NCBI RefSeq assembly: GCF_900115175.1
Contig: NZ_FOYV01000001.1
Coordinates: forward strand, 1,240,001 to 1,304,000
Direction of reading: 5' to 3'
DNA length: 64,000 nt
From: Marinobacter gudaonensis
Lineage (GTDB): Bacteria > Pseudomonadota > Gammaproteobacteria > Pseudomonadales > Oleiphilaceae
The notes beneath the pieces are model-generated. The model did not search any database, was not told the DNA's origin, and saw only the letters and a list, made by a program, of their open reading frames with translations. Made by a program: the position numbers and the translations under genes. This document shows, in pieces, positions 55,291-64,000 of the stretch (the first letter of the stretch is position 1; each line of letters begins with the position of its first letter).

Positions 55291-56082
55291 GTGAAGTTAC
55301 TGATGATCCCCTTGCTGGCCATGGCCCTGCTCACCGGTTGCCAGGAATCCCCTACTGGCCGGAACCGTCTGGCACTGGTGCCCGATGCAGTGATGGCCGA
55401 CATGGGCCAGGACAGTTTTGAGCAGATGAAGCAGCAGAATACCGTGGTCACCCGCCCCGAGGTGAACCGGCTGGTGCAGTGCATCACCGGCGAACTGGTG
55501 GCGGCTGCCCGCACCGAGTACCCGCAGGCCCCCGCGCCCGAGAGCTGGGAAGTGGTGGTGTTCGAGGCTTCGAGCCCAAACGCCTTTGCCCTTCCGGGCG
55601 GAAAAATCGGCGTGCACACCGGCCTGCTCCGGATCGCCGAAAATCCGTCCCAGCTGGCCACCGTGATCGGCCATGAAATTGCCCATTTACTGGCCGACCA
55701 CGGCAATGAGCGCCTGACCCAACAGCTGGGCGTGCAAGCCGGCATGCTGCTGGTGGGCCTGTTCACCGAGAGCGAGATTGCCGAGGATCAGATCCAGCAG
55801 GCCCTCGGGATTGGCGCCCAACTGGGCCTGACCCTGCCATTCAGCCGCGCCCATGAAGAGGAGGCCGACCTGATGGGCCTGAGCATCATGGCAAGAGCCG
55901 GCTTCAAGCCCGAGGAAAGTGTTCAGCTGTGGCAAAACATGGCGCAGGCGTCCGGCGCCCAGCCACTGGAATTTCTGTCCACGCACCCCAACCACGATAC
56001 CCGCATAACCGCGCTCCGGAATCAGCTGGAGGCGGCGAGGTCGATATCCGAAAAGGTCCCACCGGCCCGGTGCCAGATCTGA
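55291..56082 (+). CDS. M48-family metalloprotease lipoprotein (LoiP-like)
   Basis: 263 residues. Lipobox LLTGC gives a lipidated Cys17, followed by a zinc peptidase domain with VIGHEIAHLLADHG (H-E-x-x-H near residue 130) and the third ligand glutamate in RAHEEEADLMGLSIM. It should sit in the periplasm or outer membrane and take part in protein quality control, like E. coli LoiP or BepA. The start is GTG with GGAG seven bases upstream, 26 bp after the citB-like gene. Confidence 0.9.
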   Translation: MKLLMIPLLAMALLTGCQESPTGRNRLALVPDAVMADMGQDSFEQMKQQNTVVTRPEVNRLVQCITGELVAAARTEYPQAPAPESWEVVVFEASSPNAFALPGGKIGVHTGLLRIAENPSQLATVIGHEIAHLLADHGNERLTQQLGVQAGMLLVGLFTESEIAEDQIQQALGIGAQLGLTLPFSRAHEEEADLMGLSIMARAGFKPEESVQLWQNMAQASGAQPLEFLSTHPNHDTRITALRNQLEAARSISEKVPPARCQI

Positions 56083-56150
56083 ACAAGCGAACTCCGGCGT
56101 AGAATTGACTATCATCAAGTCATTGGCCCGTTGGCGAGTGAGGCATCCCC

Positions 56151-56663
56151 ATGGTGGAACGTCTGCCCTGCCCGGACGGTCTCCGGCTGGTTCTGACACC
56201 CAACCGCTCCCTGAGCTGGCATGGTAATGTCAGGATCTGGATCGGGCTGTTTGTGGTCTCTGCGCTCATCACAACCGGCTTCAGCCTTGCCGGCGCCTGG
56301 GTGATCATTCCCTTTGCCGGTCTGGAACTGATTGCCCTGGCCTGCGGCATCTATATAACCTCACGGGCCTGCCAGCGCCAGGAGGTGCTGGTCATCAGCG
56401 ACGAGAACATTCGCCTGGAAAAGGGCATCCGGCGCAAGCAATCCGAATGGACCCTGCCCAGACGCTACGTCAGGCTCAGTGTCCACTCGCCGCGCCATCC
56501 TTTCACACCCGCCAGACTGTTCCTGAGCCATCGGGATACCCAGGTCTCTTTGGGTGGTTTCCTCAACCTTGAGGACACCGAAGAGCTTCTCGATATCCTC
56601 GAACACCGCGGACTTTTGATTGAACGAAAAGAGCCCGATGCGGACATCGGGCTCTGGTTCTGA
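56151..56663 (+). CDS. DUF2244 domain membrane protein
   Basis: 170 residues with two transmembrane helices (about 29-47 and 50-69) and a C-terminal soluble domain. Family blocks are LVLTPNRSLSW and GIYITSRACQRQEVLVISDENIRLEKG. Function is unknown. Its last codons form the stem of a terminator for the opposite strand. Confidence 0.85.
   Translation: MVERLPCPDGLRLVLTPNRSLSWHGNVRIWIGLFVVSALITTGFSLAGAWVIIPFAGLELIALACGIYITSRACQRQEVLVISDENIRLEKGIRRKQSEWTLPRRYVRLSVHSPRHPFTPARLFLSHRDTQVSLGGFLNLEDTEELLDILEHRGLLIERKEPDADIGLWF
56627..56655 (-). terminator. Terminator of the minus-strand small membrane gene, embedded in DUF2244 coding DNA
   Basis: AGAGCCCGATG-CGGA-CATCGGGCTCT is a perfect 11-bp stem with a 4-base loop. 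On the minus strand it is followed by four T residues, and lies 25 bp after the stop of the 74-residue gene. It doubles as the final codons of the plus-strand DUF2244 gene. Confidence 0.85.
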
Positions 56664-56679
56664 TACGAATGGCTGACTG

Positions 56680-56904
56680 CTACTTCAACGGTGGCGTCTG
56701 CTTGCGGGCAAGAACGTAATAAACCAGGCTCGCGATACCGCAAACGATCAGAACCCAGCCGGCACCCTCAGCCATTTGCGTGTCGCCGGAACCCAGGCCG
56801 ACCAGCACCACAATACCGATGATGATGCTGTACAGGGCCGACAGAAACAGGATGATCAGGCTTTTGCGGGGTTCGCCCTTCACTACCGTCTTCGGATCTT
56901 CCAT
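56680..56904 (-). CDS. Small two-helix membrane protein of unknown function
   Basis: 74 residues with two hydrophobic helices (about 16-36 and 47-66) separated by the short loop GSGDTQMAEG, and basic ends. The ATG at 56904 is chosen because GGAGGA lies about six bases upstream; a longer in-frame extension runs into non-protein-like sequence. I recognise no family. It has its own terminator, so it is probably an independent unit. Confidence 0.72.
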   Translation of the reverse strand: MEDPKTVVKGEPRKSLIILFLSALYSIIIGIVVLVGLGSGDTQMAEGAGWVLIVCGIASLVYYVLARKQTPPLK

Positions 56905-57057
56905 AGTCCATCCTCCCGTTCGGTCGATAAGCGGATCAGGCAAACACGGCGCCTGCCCTTTCCGCAACGCTTTACCGGGAGTGTAGTTCATACGGCCATC
57001 GTCAGCCGATTTCAGGCGTAGTGAATACCCGCTACCCATTCGGGATCATCGGTGTAT

Positions 57058-57840
57058 TCACTCGTAGCTGGCGACGATCCTGTCGATATCACCGGCTGCC
57101 CGGGCTTCATCCAGAGCCTTCTGGAGATCGGCAACGATGCGTGGGTCGGTGTTGGTACTGAAAGCCAGATACATGGGCGTTTCACGGAACACAAGCACCG
57201 GTTTGAGACCGGTGATGTCATGCTCCTCTTCCGCCATCAGCGGGCCGACCAGACCGTCGGTCACCCACAGATCCGCCTGGCCCAGGGTGAGTCTCCGCGC
57301 GTTGACATCGCTGGAGACGCCCATCACAACGTTGAAGCCCTGATCCACCAGGTACTCCGACATGACGTCGCCCTTGTAGCCTGCAATGTTGAGATTTTTC
57401 GCGTCCGCCAGTGAATCCAGGGTCAGATCGGAATCCGGAGCGGCAAACAGCGTCCACTTGATCGAGGCCAATGGGCCCACCCACTGAAACTGGTCCTCGC
57501 GCTCGTCGGTGCGGGCGGTGCAGAAAAGCCCATGGTTCTCCCGGTCCTGAACCCAGTTGTAGGCATAGCTCCAGGCCCGCATCTTCATGACGTAGTCGTA
57601 GTTCACCCGGCTGAGCATGGCCTTGACCATATCGGCGCAGATGCCACTGATATCTTCCTCGCTGTGAGCATAGCCCTTACCGGTTTCAGAGGTGTTATAG
57701 GGCGGGTAGTTCTCGGTGAAGATATACAGACGCTCGGACGCCAGTGCCGGGATGGCAATGGCCGACAGCGACAACGCGACAACGCCGTTTCGGAGGTATT
57801 TGATAACCCGGGAGGAAACCGATGAGTAGTCAGTGGGCAT
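57058..57840 (-). CDS. Periplasmic solute-binding protein (SBP_bac_3)
   Basis: 260 residues with an N-terminal signal ending near ALA-SE (about 36) and a mature bacterial extracellular solute-binding domain. It has LYIFTENYPPYN at the first strand, ISGICADMVKAMLSRV and WVGPLASIKWTLFA, and ends with the two-lobed fold (VLVFRETPMYLAFS). No permease or ATPase gene is adjacent, so it may be an orphan binding protein or a sensor-like protein of the kind common in Marinobacter and Pseudomonas. The ligand is probably an amino acid. Confidence 0.85.
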   Translation of the reverse strand: MPTDYSSVSSRVIKYLRNGVVALSLSAIAIPALASERLYIFTENYPPYNTSETGKGYAHSEEDISGICADMVKAMLSRVNYDYVMKMRAWSYAYNWVQDRENHGLFCTARTDEREDQFQWVGPLASIKWTLFAAPDSDLTLDSLADAKNLNIAGYKGDVMSEYLVDQGFNVVMGVSSDVNARRLTLGQADLWVTDGLVGPLMAEEEHDITGLKPVLVFRETPMYLAFSTNTDPRIVADLQKALDEARAAGDIDRIVASYE

Positions 57841-58071
57841 TTTCTGGTCCTTTGTTGACAAGCCTGGTGGGTGTGAGCGCCAGGCGTGGCACTCATTCTT
57901 TTTCTGTACGGTCAAAAAAATCCAGTTGTAAAAGCGACACAGTGTCAGTTTTTGTCACTCCCTTTGGAGGATTGTGCCAACAAGGCCCATGATTGCCTGT
58001 CCGGCCAAAAAAGTCAGTGACAAAACGTATCTGAACCTTGGCGAATCACTGGGTCAGTGGCCAGCGGCGCC

Positions 58072-58953
58072 TTATTTGCTCGGCCCTGTATTTACAACAA
58101 CAGGCGCCACCACCTTCAGGGCACCTTTGTGCAGACGTACGTGCAGAGGCGTTTCAGAGACCACATCGCCGTCGGCCGTCACGGTCTTGGGTTTGCGGGT
58201 CTGAACCCGACAGTGGGTGCCTTTAAGATGCACCAGAGTACTGGTACGACGGGGCGACTGGCGGTTGAGGCGAACCGTGAGGAAGGTGAGCAAAAGTTGC
58301 AACAGGGGACGCGGACGAACCGCAATGACATCCAGTTGGCCATCGTTTGCAGAGGCCTCGGGAATTTCATTACCACCGCCGAAAAACGCGCCACTGGCGA
58401 TGGCGATGGAAAGCCACCGGCCCTGAACCACGCCTTTATCGCACTCAATGATGGCCCGGAAGCCACGCCGGGCATTGATCCGTCGAAGCAGTTGGGCGCC
58501 ATAGCTGAAACGGCCGAGAAACCGCTTATCGGTGGTGCGCGACTCCCTTGAAGGCAGCGTACCCAGCCCGATATGAGCCACGTTCAGGAAAATGCCATCT
58601 CCATGCTCCGCGACATCCACCTGCTGGGTCGAGCCCCGGGCAATCAATTCGCACAGGGCCTCTGGCTCCGCCGGTAGCGCCAGATTACGGGCAAAATCGT
58701 TGGCGGTTCCCGACGGCAGAATAGCCAGGGTAGCCTGCTTCTCGCGACACACGCGAGCGCCAAGATTCACCGAGCCATCGCCACCGGCAACGATCAGCGT
58801 GTCGTCCGGGCGCAGTTCGTGCTGCCAGTCGCGCTCCTCGAAGTCGCAACAACGTGGGTGCGCGATACCCGCCTGCGCAAGGCGAGCCAGCCAGAAATTG
58901 CAGTCACGCTCGCCATCGCCCGATTTTGCATTGCAAACCAGCCAGTAGGTCAT
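58072..58953 (-). CDS. Lipid/diacylglycerol kinase family protein (YegS-like)
   Basis: 293 residues of the DAGK catalytic fold. ATP-binding GGDGSVNLG (the GGDGT motif with Ser) near residue 57, substrate-related LPSGTANDFARNL near 80, and the C-terminal acidic motif SANDGQLDVIAVRPRPL. It would phosphorylate a lipid diacylglycerol, phosphatidylglycerol or related molecule. Divergent from the haloalkane dehalogenase gene. Confidence 0.85.
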   Translation of the reverse strand: MTYWLVCNAKSGDGERDCNFWLARLAQAGIAHPRCCDFEERDWQHELRPDDTLIVAGGDGSVNLGARVCREKQATLAILPSGTANDFARNLALPAEPEALCELIARGSTQQVDVAEHGDGIFLNVAHIGLGTLPSRESRTTDKRFLGRFSYGAQLLRRINARRGFRAIIECDKGVVQGRWLSIAIASGAFFGGGNEIPEASANDGQLDVIAVRPRPLLQLLLTFLTVRLNRQSPRRTSTLVHLKGTHCRVQTRKPKTVTADGDVVSETPLHVRLHKGALKVVAPVVVNTGPSK

Positions 58954-59046
58954 ACGGCTTCGTCCCTGTTAATTGACGCCCCGTAAGAGGGACGGCACAC
59001 TCAGCTGCGTCGTTCCCTCACAATAACAAACCTCAAGGCATGCACC

Positions 59047-59937
59047 ATGGATTTCGTCAGAACTCCCGAAAAGCGTTTTGAACGCCTGCTCGACTACCCT
59101 TTTGATCCCCACTACCTGCATGTGGGTGGTCTGCGGATGCACTATGTGGACGAGGGGCCTGCCGAAGCCCGCCCCATTCTCATGATGCACGGGGAACCTT
59201 CGTGGTCGTACCTGTACCGCCACATGATTCCTGTGTGCGCAGCGGCAGGCCACCGGGTGATCGCGCCGGACCTGATCGGTTTCGGTAAATCCGACAAACC
59301 CACGAACCTCAGCGATTACAGCTACCAGCAGCACATGGACTGGATGCAGTCGTTCCTCGACCAGCTGGACCTGAAGGACATCACCCTGGTGTGCCAGGAC
59401 TGGGGCTCACTGCTGGGGTTGCGCCTGGCGGCGGAGAATCCCGACCGGTTCCGGGCTATTGTGGTCGGTAATGGCATGCTGCCCACTGGCGATCAGAAGG
59501 CGCCGGCAGCGTTCAAGGTGTGGAAAAATTTTGCGCTGCACAGCCCTTGGTTCCCCATTGCCCGGATCATCAACACCGGCTGTTTCCGGAAGCTGGGACC
59601 GGATGAAATGCGCGCCTACGACGCGCCCTTTCCGGGCAAGAAATACAAGGCGGGGGCCCGGGCCTTCCCAAGGCTGGTGCCCATGCACCCGAACGACCCG
59701 GCCAGCGAGGCCAATCGCAACGCCTGGAAAGTGCTGGAACGCTGGGAAAAACCGTTCCTGACCACCTTCAGCAACGGCGACCCGATCACCCGGGGTGGGG
59801 ACCAGTACATGCAAAAGCGGATTCCCGGCGCGAAAGACCAGCCCCACGTAACTCTCAAGGGCGGCCACTTCCTGCAGGAGGATTCACCGGTTCCCTTCGC
59901 CCGGGCGATCAACAGTCTGCTTGAAACCCTGGCCTGA
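59047..59937 (+). CDS. Haloalkane dehalogenase (HLD-I type)
   Basis: 296-residue alpha/beta hydrolase. The nucleophile Asp118 lies in VCQDWGSLLGLR, with Trp119 beside it as a halide-stabilising residue and a second candidate Trp159 in the cap (FKVWKNFA). The oxyanion region is HGEPSWSYLYR, the acid aspartate lies in FSNGDPITRG and the histidine in GGHFLQED. The acid position after strand 7 and the N-terminal RTPEKRFERL fit subfamily I (DhlA-like). It would convert haloalkanes to alcohols and halide. An epoxide hydrolase reading is unlikely, as the epoxide-activating tyrosines are absent. Confidence 0.88.
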   Translation: MDFVRTPEKRFERLLDYPFDPHYLHVGGLRMHYVDEGPAEARPILMMHGEPSWSYLYRHMIPVCAAAGHRVIAPDLIGFGKSDKPTNLSDYSYQQHMDWMQSFLDQLDLKDITLVCQDWGSLLGLRLAAENPDRFRAIVVGNGMLPTGDQKAPAAFKVWKNFALHSPWFPIARIINTGCFRKLGPDEMRAYDAPFPGKKYKAGARAFPRLVPMHPNDPASEANRNAWKVLERWEKPFLTTFSNGDPITRGGDQYMQKRIPGAKDQPHVTLKGGHFLQEDSPVPFARAINSLLETLA

Positions 59938-59945
59938 GTGGACCG

Positions 59946-60836
59946 TCATTCCTGGCGCACCGGCACCCGCGGCCGGTAGTGCCAGGATGACCAGCTGTAA
60001 AGGCAAAGGGCAATCCAGATGACGAGAAAACTCATCAACTGCGCCTCGCTGATTGGCTCGGAGAACACCAGCAGGGCGATAGCAAACTGGAGGGTCGGGT
60101 TGATGTACATGAGAAATCCCACGGTGGCCAGCCGCAGCCGACGGGCGGCACCGGCAAACAGCAGCAGCGGGATGGCGGTGACCACACCGCTGGCAAGCAG
60201 CAGGCTGCCGTTGTGGAGACTGCCGGTGAAGTGCGACGCGCCCTCTGCCACCAGCCAGCCAAACACCAGCAGAGCCGGCGGCAGCAGCAACAGGGTTTCC
60301 ACAAACAGGCCCGAAAGGCCGTCCAGCAGCACCTGTTTGCGCACCAGCCCGTAGGTGCCGAAGCTCAACGCCAGGCCGATGGAAAGCCAGGGCAACTCCC
60401 CGAGCAGAACGAGCTGGATGAGAATACCGATTCCCGCCAGCACCACCGCCACCATTTGCCAGGTGCCCATGCGTTCACGCAGCACCAGCATGCCCAGGGC
60501 AACATTCACCAGCGGTGTCAGGAAGTAGCCGAGGCTGGCCTGCAGCACGTGCCGGGTCTCAACCGCGTAGATATAGATGCCCCAGTTGGCAGCAATCAGG
60601 ACGGCACAGGCCAGCACCCGCCAAAGCTGTGAGGGATCCCCGAGCGCTGCCCTAACCGCAGGCCAGCGTCGCAACCCCGTGATCACCAGGGCCAGAAACA
60701 CACACGACCAGATGATCCGGTGCACGAGAATCTCGAAGGCCGGTACGCCCTGGAAAAGGGCAAAGAACAATGGAAAGCAGCCCCAGATGGAATAGGCGCT
60801 CAGGCCATACCAGACGCCCCTGGTGGTTTCGGTCAT
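59946..60836 (-). CDS. rarD: RarD-type EamA transporter
   Basis: 296-residue inner-membrane protein with ten helices in two EamA repeats. The family start GLSAYSIWGCFPLFFALF and VETRHVLQASLGYFLTPLVNVALGMLVLRER are those of RarD, a chloramphenicol-resistance-related permease. It converges on the haloalkane dehalogenase gene. Confidence 0.9.
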   Translation of the reverse strand: MTETTRGVWYGLSAYSIWGCFPLFFALFQGVPAFEILVHRIIWSCVFLALVITGLRRWPAVRAALGDPSQLWRVLACAVLIAANWGIYIYAVETRHVLQASLGYFLTPLVNVALGMLVLRERMGTWQMVAVVLAGIGILIQLVLLGELPWLSIGLALSFGTYGLVRKQVLLDGLSGLFVETLLLLPPALLVFGWLVAEGASHFTGSLHNGSLLLASGVVTAIPLLLFAGAARRLRLATVGFLMYINPTLQFAIALLVFSEPISEAQLMSFLVIWIALCLYSWSSWHYRPRVPVRQE

Positions 60837-60867
60837 GACCCTGCGCTCCGTCTACCGCCCGCAACCA

Positions 60868-61755
60868 TCATGAGGGTTTCTTCTGGGTGACCACCAGAGC
60901 CACGCCAACGATGGCAATCAGGCCGCCGGACATGGCCAGCCCGCCCAGGCGTTCATCGAACAGGAAATAGGCCTCCAGGGCGGTCACCGGTGGCACCAGG
61001 TAGAAGAGGCTGGCCACCTGCGATGCCGCCCCCTGGCGAATCAGCCACATCAGCAGCAGTACCGCGCCAATGGACAAACCCACCACCAGCCACGCCATGG
61101 ACAGCTGCAGTTGCAGGCTCCACTCCACCTCGCGGGTTTCCAGGGCAAAGGCTCCGAGGGTAAACAGGGCGGCCGCCGCCGAGAACTGGATCAGCGAGCC
61201 GGCCACCAGATCTGCGCTGGTGCCAAAGCGTTTCTGGTACACGGTGCCCATGGAAATACCGGCCAGCGCAAGCACCGCCCACAACAGACTCCACGGCGAA
61301 TAGCCCGGACCCTGGCCGCCGGTGCCGTATTTCTCGAACAGCACCAGCGCCACACCCACCAGCCCCAGGGCCAGACCAGCCCACTGGCGGGCACTCACCG
61401 CCTCGCGCAGAATCACCACCGCCGCTGCCGCCGTGACCAGGGGCTGAAGCCCTACGATCAGTGACACGATGCCTGAAGCCATGCCGTCCTGAATCGCGTA
61501 GTACACGCCGCCGAGGTAAAAGCCGTGCACCAGCAGGCCGGTGACAGCCAGATGCCCGGCACTGCGCCACCCGGGCCAGCGGGTCTTCATGATCAGCGCC
61601 AGGCCTGCCAGCAGCACCAGGGTCAACAGCATGCGAATCAGTAGCAGGGTGAACGGCTCTGCGTAGGGCAGCCCGTATTTGGCGCCGATGAAGCCAGTGC
61701 TCCAAAGCCAGACAAACAGGGCCGGAACAAAGAACGAGAAGAACAGTGAACGCAT
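60868..61755 (-). CDS. EamA/DMT superfamily transporter
   Basis: 295-residue inner-membrane protein with ten helices. EamA repeat landmarks are SGIVSLIVGLQPLVTAAAAVVILREAVSARQW in the first half and FYLVPPVTALEAYFLFDERLG in the second. DMT proteins export amino acids or metabolites, but the substrate is unknown. It lies 31 bp upstream of rarD on the same strand, probably co-transcribed. Confidence 0.88.
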   Translation of the reverse strand: MRSLFFSFFVPALFVWLWSTGFIGAKYGLPYAEPFTLLLIRMLLTLVLLAGLALIMKTRWPGWRSAGHLAVTGLLVHGFYLGGVYYAIQDGMASGIVSLIVGLQPLVTAAAAVVILREAVSARQWAGLALGLVGVALVLFEKYGTGGQGPGYSPWSLLWAVLALAGISMGTVYQKRFGTSADLVAGSLIQFSAAAALFTLGAFALETREVEWSLQLQLSMAWLVVGLSIGAVLLLMWLIRQGAASQVASLFYLVPPVTALEAYFLFDERLGGLAMSGGLIAIVGVALVVTQKKPS

Positions 61756-61857
61756 GATTCGAAACCGGGCCAGGTGGATCTGTAAATCGACTACTCTATA
61801 AGTTAGCAGGCAAACAAAACAGATACAGAAAACCCGGTTCCGAACCAGTACAGAAAA

Positions 61858-64000
61858 TCAGCCCGGTGACTCCGGCAGCCTTACTTCGATCTCCGGTTCT
61901 CCGTTGTGCCAGCGCCCGTCCCAGGTCACCTCTGGCGTTCCTCCCGGATTGGGCTGCACGGTGATATCGAGTGTGCCAAAGCGCGTGGGCGCCGGACCGA
62001 ACCGTATCGGCTGCTCCTGCTGAAGCCACCGCGGCGGAATGCCGGCGCAGAGGATCAGACGCTCGCCTTCCTCCCGCACGAAACAGTTACGAACCATCAG
62101 CACCCACTCCGCCGATGCCCACACGTGGTGGCCATCGCCCATGCAGCCGCCACCGGTCGACGGATGGATCGCTTCCGGCCACTGCCCCGTGGGTGATGCG
62201 AGGCCGGCCACCGCGTCCACCAGATCAAGAAAGCGCGGGTCCCCTGCCCTCAGCAGAACCTGCGCCACGTGCAGAGTGAGATAGGCGTTCAGTCCGGAAT
62301 GGATCATGTCCTGGTAGAAGGCGCCTTTCACAAAGCACTTGTCGAGCAGGAACTCCACGCAATCCAGCAGCCGTGGGTCGTCCGGTTCGCACAGCTGGGT
62401 CGGATAGCCCATGGCCAGTGAGCCGATGGCCCCGGCATCGAGACGGCGATAGGGAGACGCCGGCATTCCGGGCCGCTTGAGGCGTTCGGCACAGGTCGCG
62501 AGGCTTCTGTCGATGGTCTGGGAAAACTCCCGTGCCCCGGCACCAAACCGCTCGCTGGTTTCCTTATCCAGTGGCCGGAACAGGGCCTCGGCCGCTTCCA
62601 GGCCGGCCACCCCCCAGAAATCGTCCCAGTAATAGTAATCGTTGGGGCCCAGGTGCTCGGCACTGAATCCGGCCGGCAACAAGCCGGCGTGCGGTTTGTT
62701 CAGGGTATCGCTCACCCGTTTTTTCTGGATCCAGCGCGCGCCCTGGCGCACCGGCTCCTGCCACTCACGGTGTAGCGGGCGACCGGTCAGCTCATGAAAT
62801 CGTCGGAGAATCCAGAGCACTTCACCGTTGGCATCCCACTCACCTTCCTGGGACCGGAAATAGCCGCTCTTCAGTTGCCGGTCGGGAAACTGATACAGAG
62901 CTCGTTCGGCCCGATCGGTCAGGCCCGTACACAGCAGCGCGTGAATGATGAAGGCGGCATCCCTGAACCAGAAGCGCTTGTAGGTGTAGGGCCCCGGGTA
63001 GACATCCTCGGGGGAATGCAGAACCAGCGAGTGAATGGCGGCTTCGTACAGGAAGCGCCAGGTGTCGTCGGGGCATTCAAGCCGGGCATGCCCCTTGAGC
63101 GCCCTGACCCAGCCGTCTCCTGGAATCGCCGGTGCCGGAGCTTCGGCGAGGGGTACCCGCACGGTCAGCTCGGACATCTCGCCTGCCTCCAGCGGAAACA
63201 GGGCCGCCGCGGTCACCATGCCTACGTCGCACCGGCCCTCACTCTGGTCCTCCTTGTCGAACAGGTGAATGCGCACGTCGCCCTGGTTGTAATCCGAAAC
63301 ATGGTGGCGCTGGGCTGCCCGGCTGAAGAACACACTCTGTTTGCCGTCCACCTCCCAGGCATCCCGCTGTTCCGACAACCGTACCCGATTGATGAAACTG
63401 ATGCCCTCCGGGTTGGAAGGCCGCAGAGACAGCACCAGCGATCCGGAGATATCAGAAACAGCTTTCAGCGTCAGTTCGCACACTGGCCGACCACCTCCCA
63501 CCACTACCCGGGCGCGGCTGGTCAGGCTCAAACCCTCCTGCTTGGATTCGGTGACCACGCAGGGGCCATCCTCAAACTCCTGGCGCTGTCGGGTGGACTT
63601 GCAGCGGGAGGGCAGAAGACACCGGCCGTCGTCCCCCACTATCCAGGCATCCAGGGACCAGCCATCGTAAAACGGCGTGAGCAGGCCGCGGGGGTCAACC
63701 ACCGGCAGTTCGTCCACGTCCGGCTGGCCAATCGCAGTCCAGTTCCTGTTGCTCAGATTGATATGAGTGATGGAAAAGGCTCGGGGAATGAACGCCGGAT
63801 CTTCCGGATCAAACTGGCGCTCTACCCAATAGGGCCAGACCCAGTCGAGGTTATGCTGGATGACCCGGCTGTTAATCAGACCCCGGGCGTGAAACACCAC
63901 GCCGGCCCGTAACAGCTCGATGGGCTCGCCCACCTCAGAGGGCTGGGCGAAGCTGTGTAACCTCGCCAACAGGGCAATGGGGTCGAGAAAGCCGTGGCGT
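61858..64000 (-). CDS. Six-hairpin glycosidase (GH15-like), partial at window edge
   Basis: At least 713 residues; the frame stays open through the right edge, so the N-terminus is missing. An N-terminal beta-sandwich region precedes an (alpha/alpha)6-barrel. Barrel motifs are PYTYKRFWFRDAAFIIHALL, GEVLWILRRFHELTGR, YYYWDDFWGVAGLEAA and GQWPEAIHPSTGGGCMGDGHHVWASAEWV, with candidate catalytic acidic residues at the last. GH15 glucoamylase or trehalase relatives are the nearest match. Substrate and pathway cannot be set. No sugar transporter is nearby in the window. Confidence 0.6.
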   Translation of the reverse strand, partial: RHGFLDPIALLARLHSFAQPSEVGEPIELLRAGVVFHARGLINSRVIQHNLDWVWPYWVERQFDPEDPAFIPRAFSITHINLSNRNWTAIGQPDVDELPVVDPRGLLTPFYDGWSLDAWIVGDDGRCLLPSRCKSTRQRQEFEDGPCVVTESKQEGLSLTSRARVVVGGGRPVCELTLKAVSDISGSLVLSLRPSNPEGISFINRVRLSEQRDAWEVDGKQSVFFSRAAQRHHVSDYNQGDVRIHLFDKEDQSEGRCDVGMVTAAALFPLEAGEMSELTVRVPLAEAPAPAIPGDGWVRALKGHARLECPDDTWRFLYEAAIHSLVLHSPEDVYPGPYTYKRFWFRDAAFIIHALLCTGLTDRAERALYQFPDRQLKSGYFRSQEGEWDANGEVLWILRRFHELTGRPLHREWQEPVRQGARWIQKKRVSDTLNKPHAGLLPAGFSAEHLGPNDYYYWDDFWGVAGLEAAEALFRPLDKETSERFGAGAREFSQTIDRSLATCAERLKRPGMPASPYRRLDAGAIGSLAMGYPTQLCEPDDPRLLDCVEFLLDKCFVKGAFYQDMIHSGLNAYLTLHVAQVLLRAGDPRFLDLVDAVAGLASPTGQWPEAIHPSTGGGCMGDGHHVWASAEWVLMVRNCFVREEGERLILCAGIPPRWLQQEQPIRFGPAPTRFGTLDITVQPNPGGTPEVTWDGRWHNGEPEIEVRLPESPG

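Overview
The window looks like chromosomal DNA of a marine, aerobic, heterotrophic gammaproteobacterium, most probably Marinobacter or a close relative. This rests on remembered similarity (AlkK-like and ACSL-like acyl-CoA ligases, an Mrp antiporter, a PA0069-type radical SAM gene, many DUF families shared with Pseudomonas) and on uniformly high GC and GC3. I ran no database search. I see no tRNA, rRNA, CRISPR array, prophage, transposase or integrase. Coding density is high, and the only gene-free stretch above 300 bp is 14922-15248.

Layout. 1-5.6 kb: end of an mrp Na+/H+ antiporter operon, ppnP, a medium-chain acyl-CoA ligase with a clear terminator, dadA, a SUI1/YciH protein, a DUF4136 lipoprotein and a YigZ protein. 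5.8-9.9 kb: a CpxRA-like two-component pair, a FemAB/GNAT-like protein and an unknown membrane-anchored protein. 10-14.9 kb: NAD salvage (pncA-pncB), dodecin, a DUF3750 protein, a perfect 28-bp inverted-repeat element, azlCD and an unknown glycine-rich membrane protein. 15.2-18.9 kb: leucine dehydrogenase with a LiuR-like operator, an NSS transporter and a diiron-type hydrolase. 18.9-22.7 kb: a minus-strand run of ABC-F ATPase (YbiT type), DUF1415, a spermidine-synthase-like methyltransferase and a sirtuin. 22.9-30.1 kb: parvulin overlapping a VanZ-family gene, a creatinase-like M24 protein, a DUF2059 protein, a lysozyme-fold protein, a LysR regulator, a 64-residue small protein ending at a bidirectional terminator, and a long-chain acyl-CoA ligase.

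30.3-41.6 kb: an Lrp/AsnC regulator divergent from a short AstA-like succinyltransferase coupled to a DUF1338 (2-oxoadipate dioxygenase family) gene; pcm; an AbiTii-like protein; a TauE exporter; a chemoreceptor; a radical SAM gene behind a perfect LexA box; and a compact LdtD-type transpeptidase, lipoprotein, hydrolase and Rdx gene chain. 41.6-49.6 kb: an OYE ene-reductase, a probable fluoroacetate dehalogenase, a ZIP transporter, and a LysR / mmsA / GMC oxidoreductase locus that matches a 3-hydroxypropionate degradation module. 49.7-55.3 kb: tctCBA tripartite transporter divergent from a CitA/CitB-type two-component system. 55.3-64 kb: an M48 lipoprotein protease, DUF2244, a small membrane protein, a periplasmic binding protein, a YegS-like kinase, a haloalkane dehalogenase, two EamA exporters and a truncated (window edge) six-hairpin glycosidase.

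The physiology suggested is growth on lipids, branched-chain and basic amino acids, short hydroxy acids, tricarboxylates and possibly halogenated organics. Each carbon-use locus has its own local regulator, and several candidate operators are directly visible.
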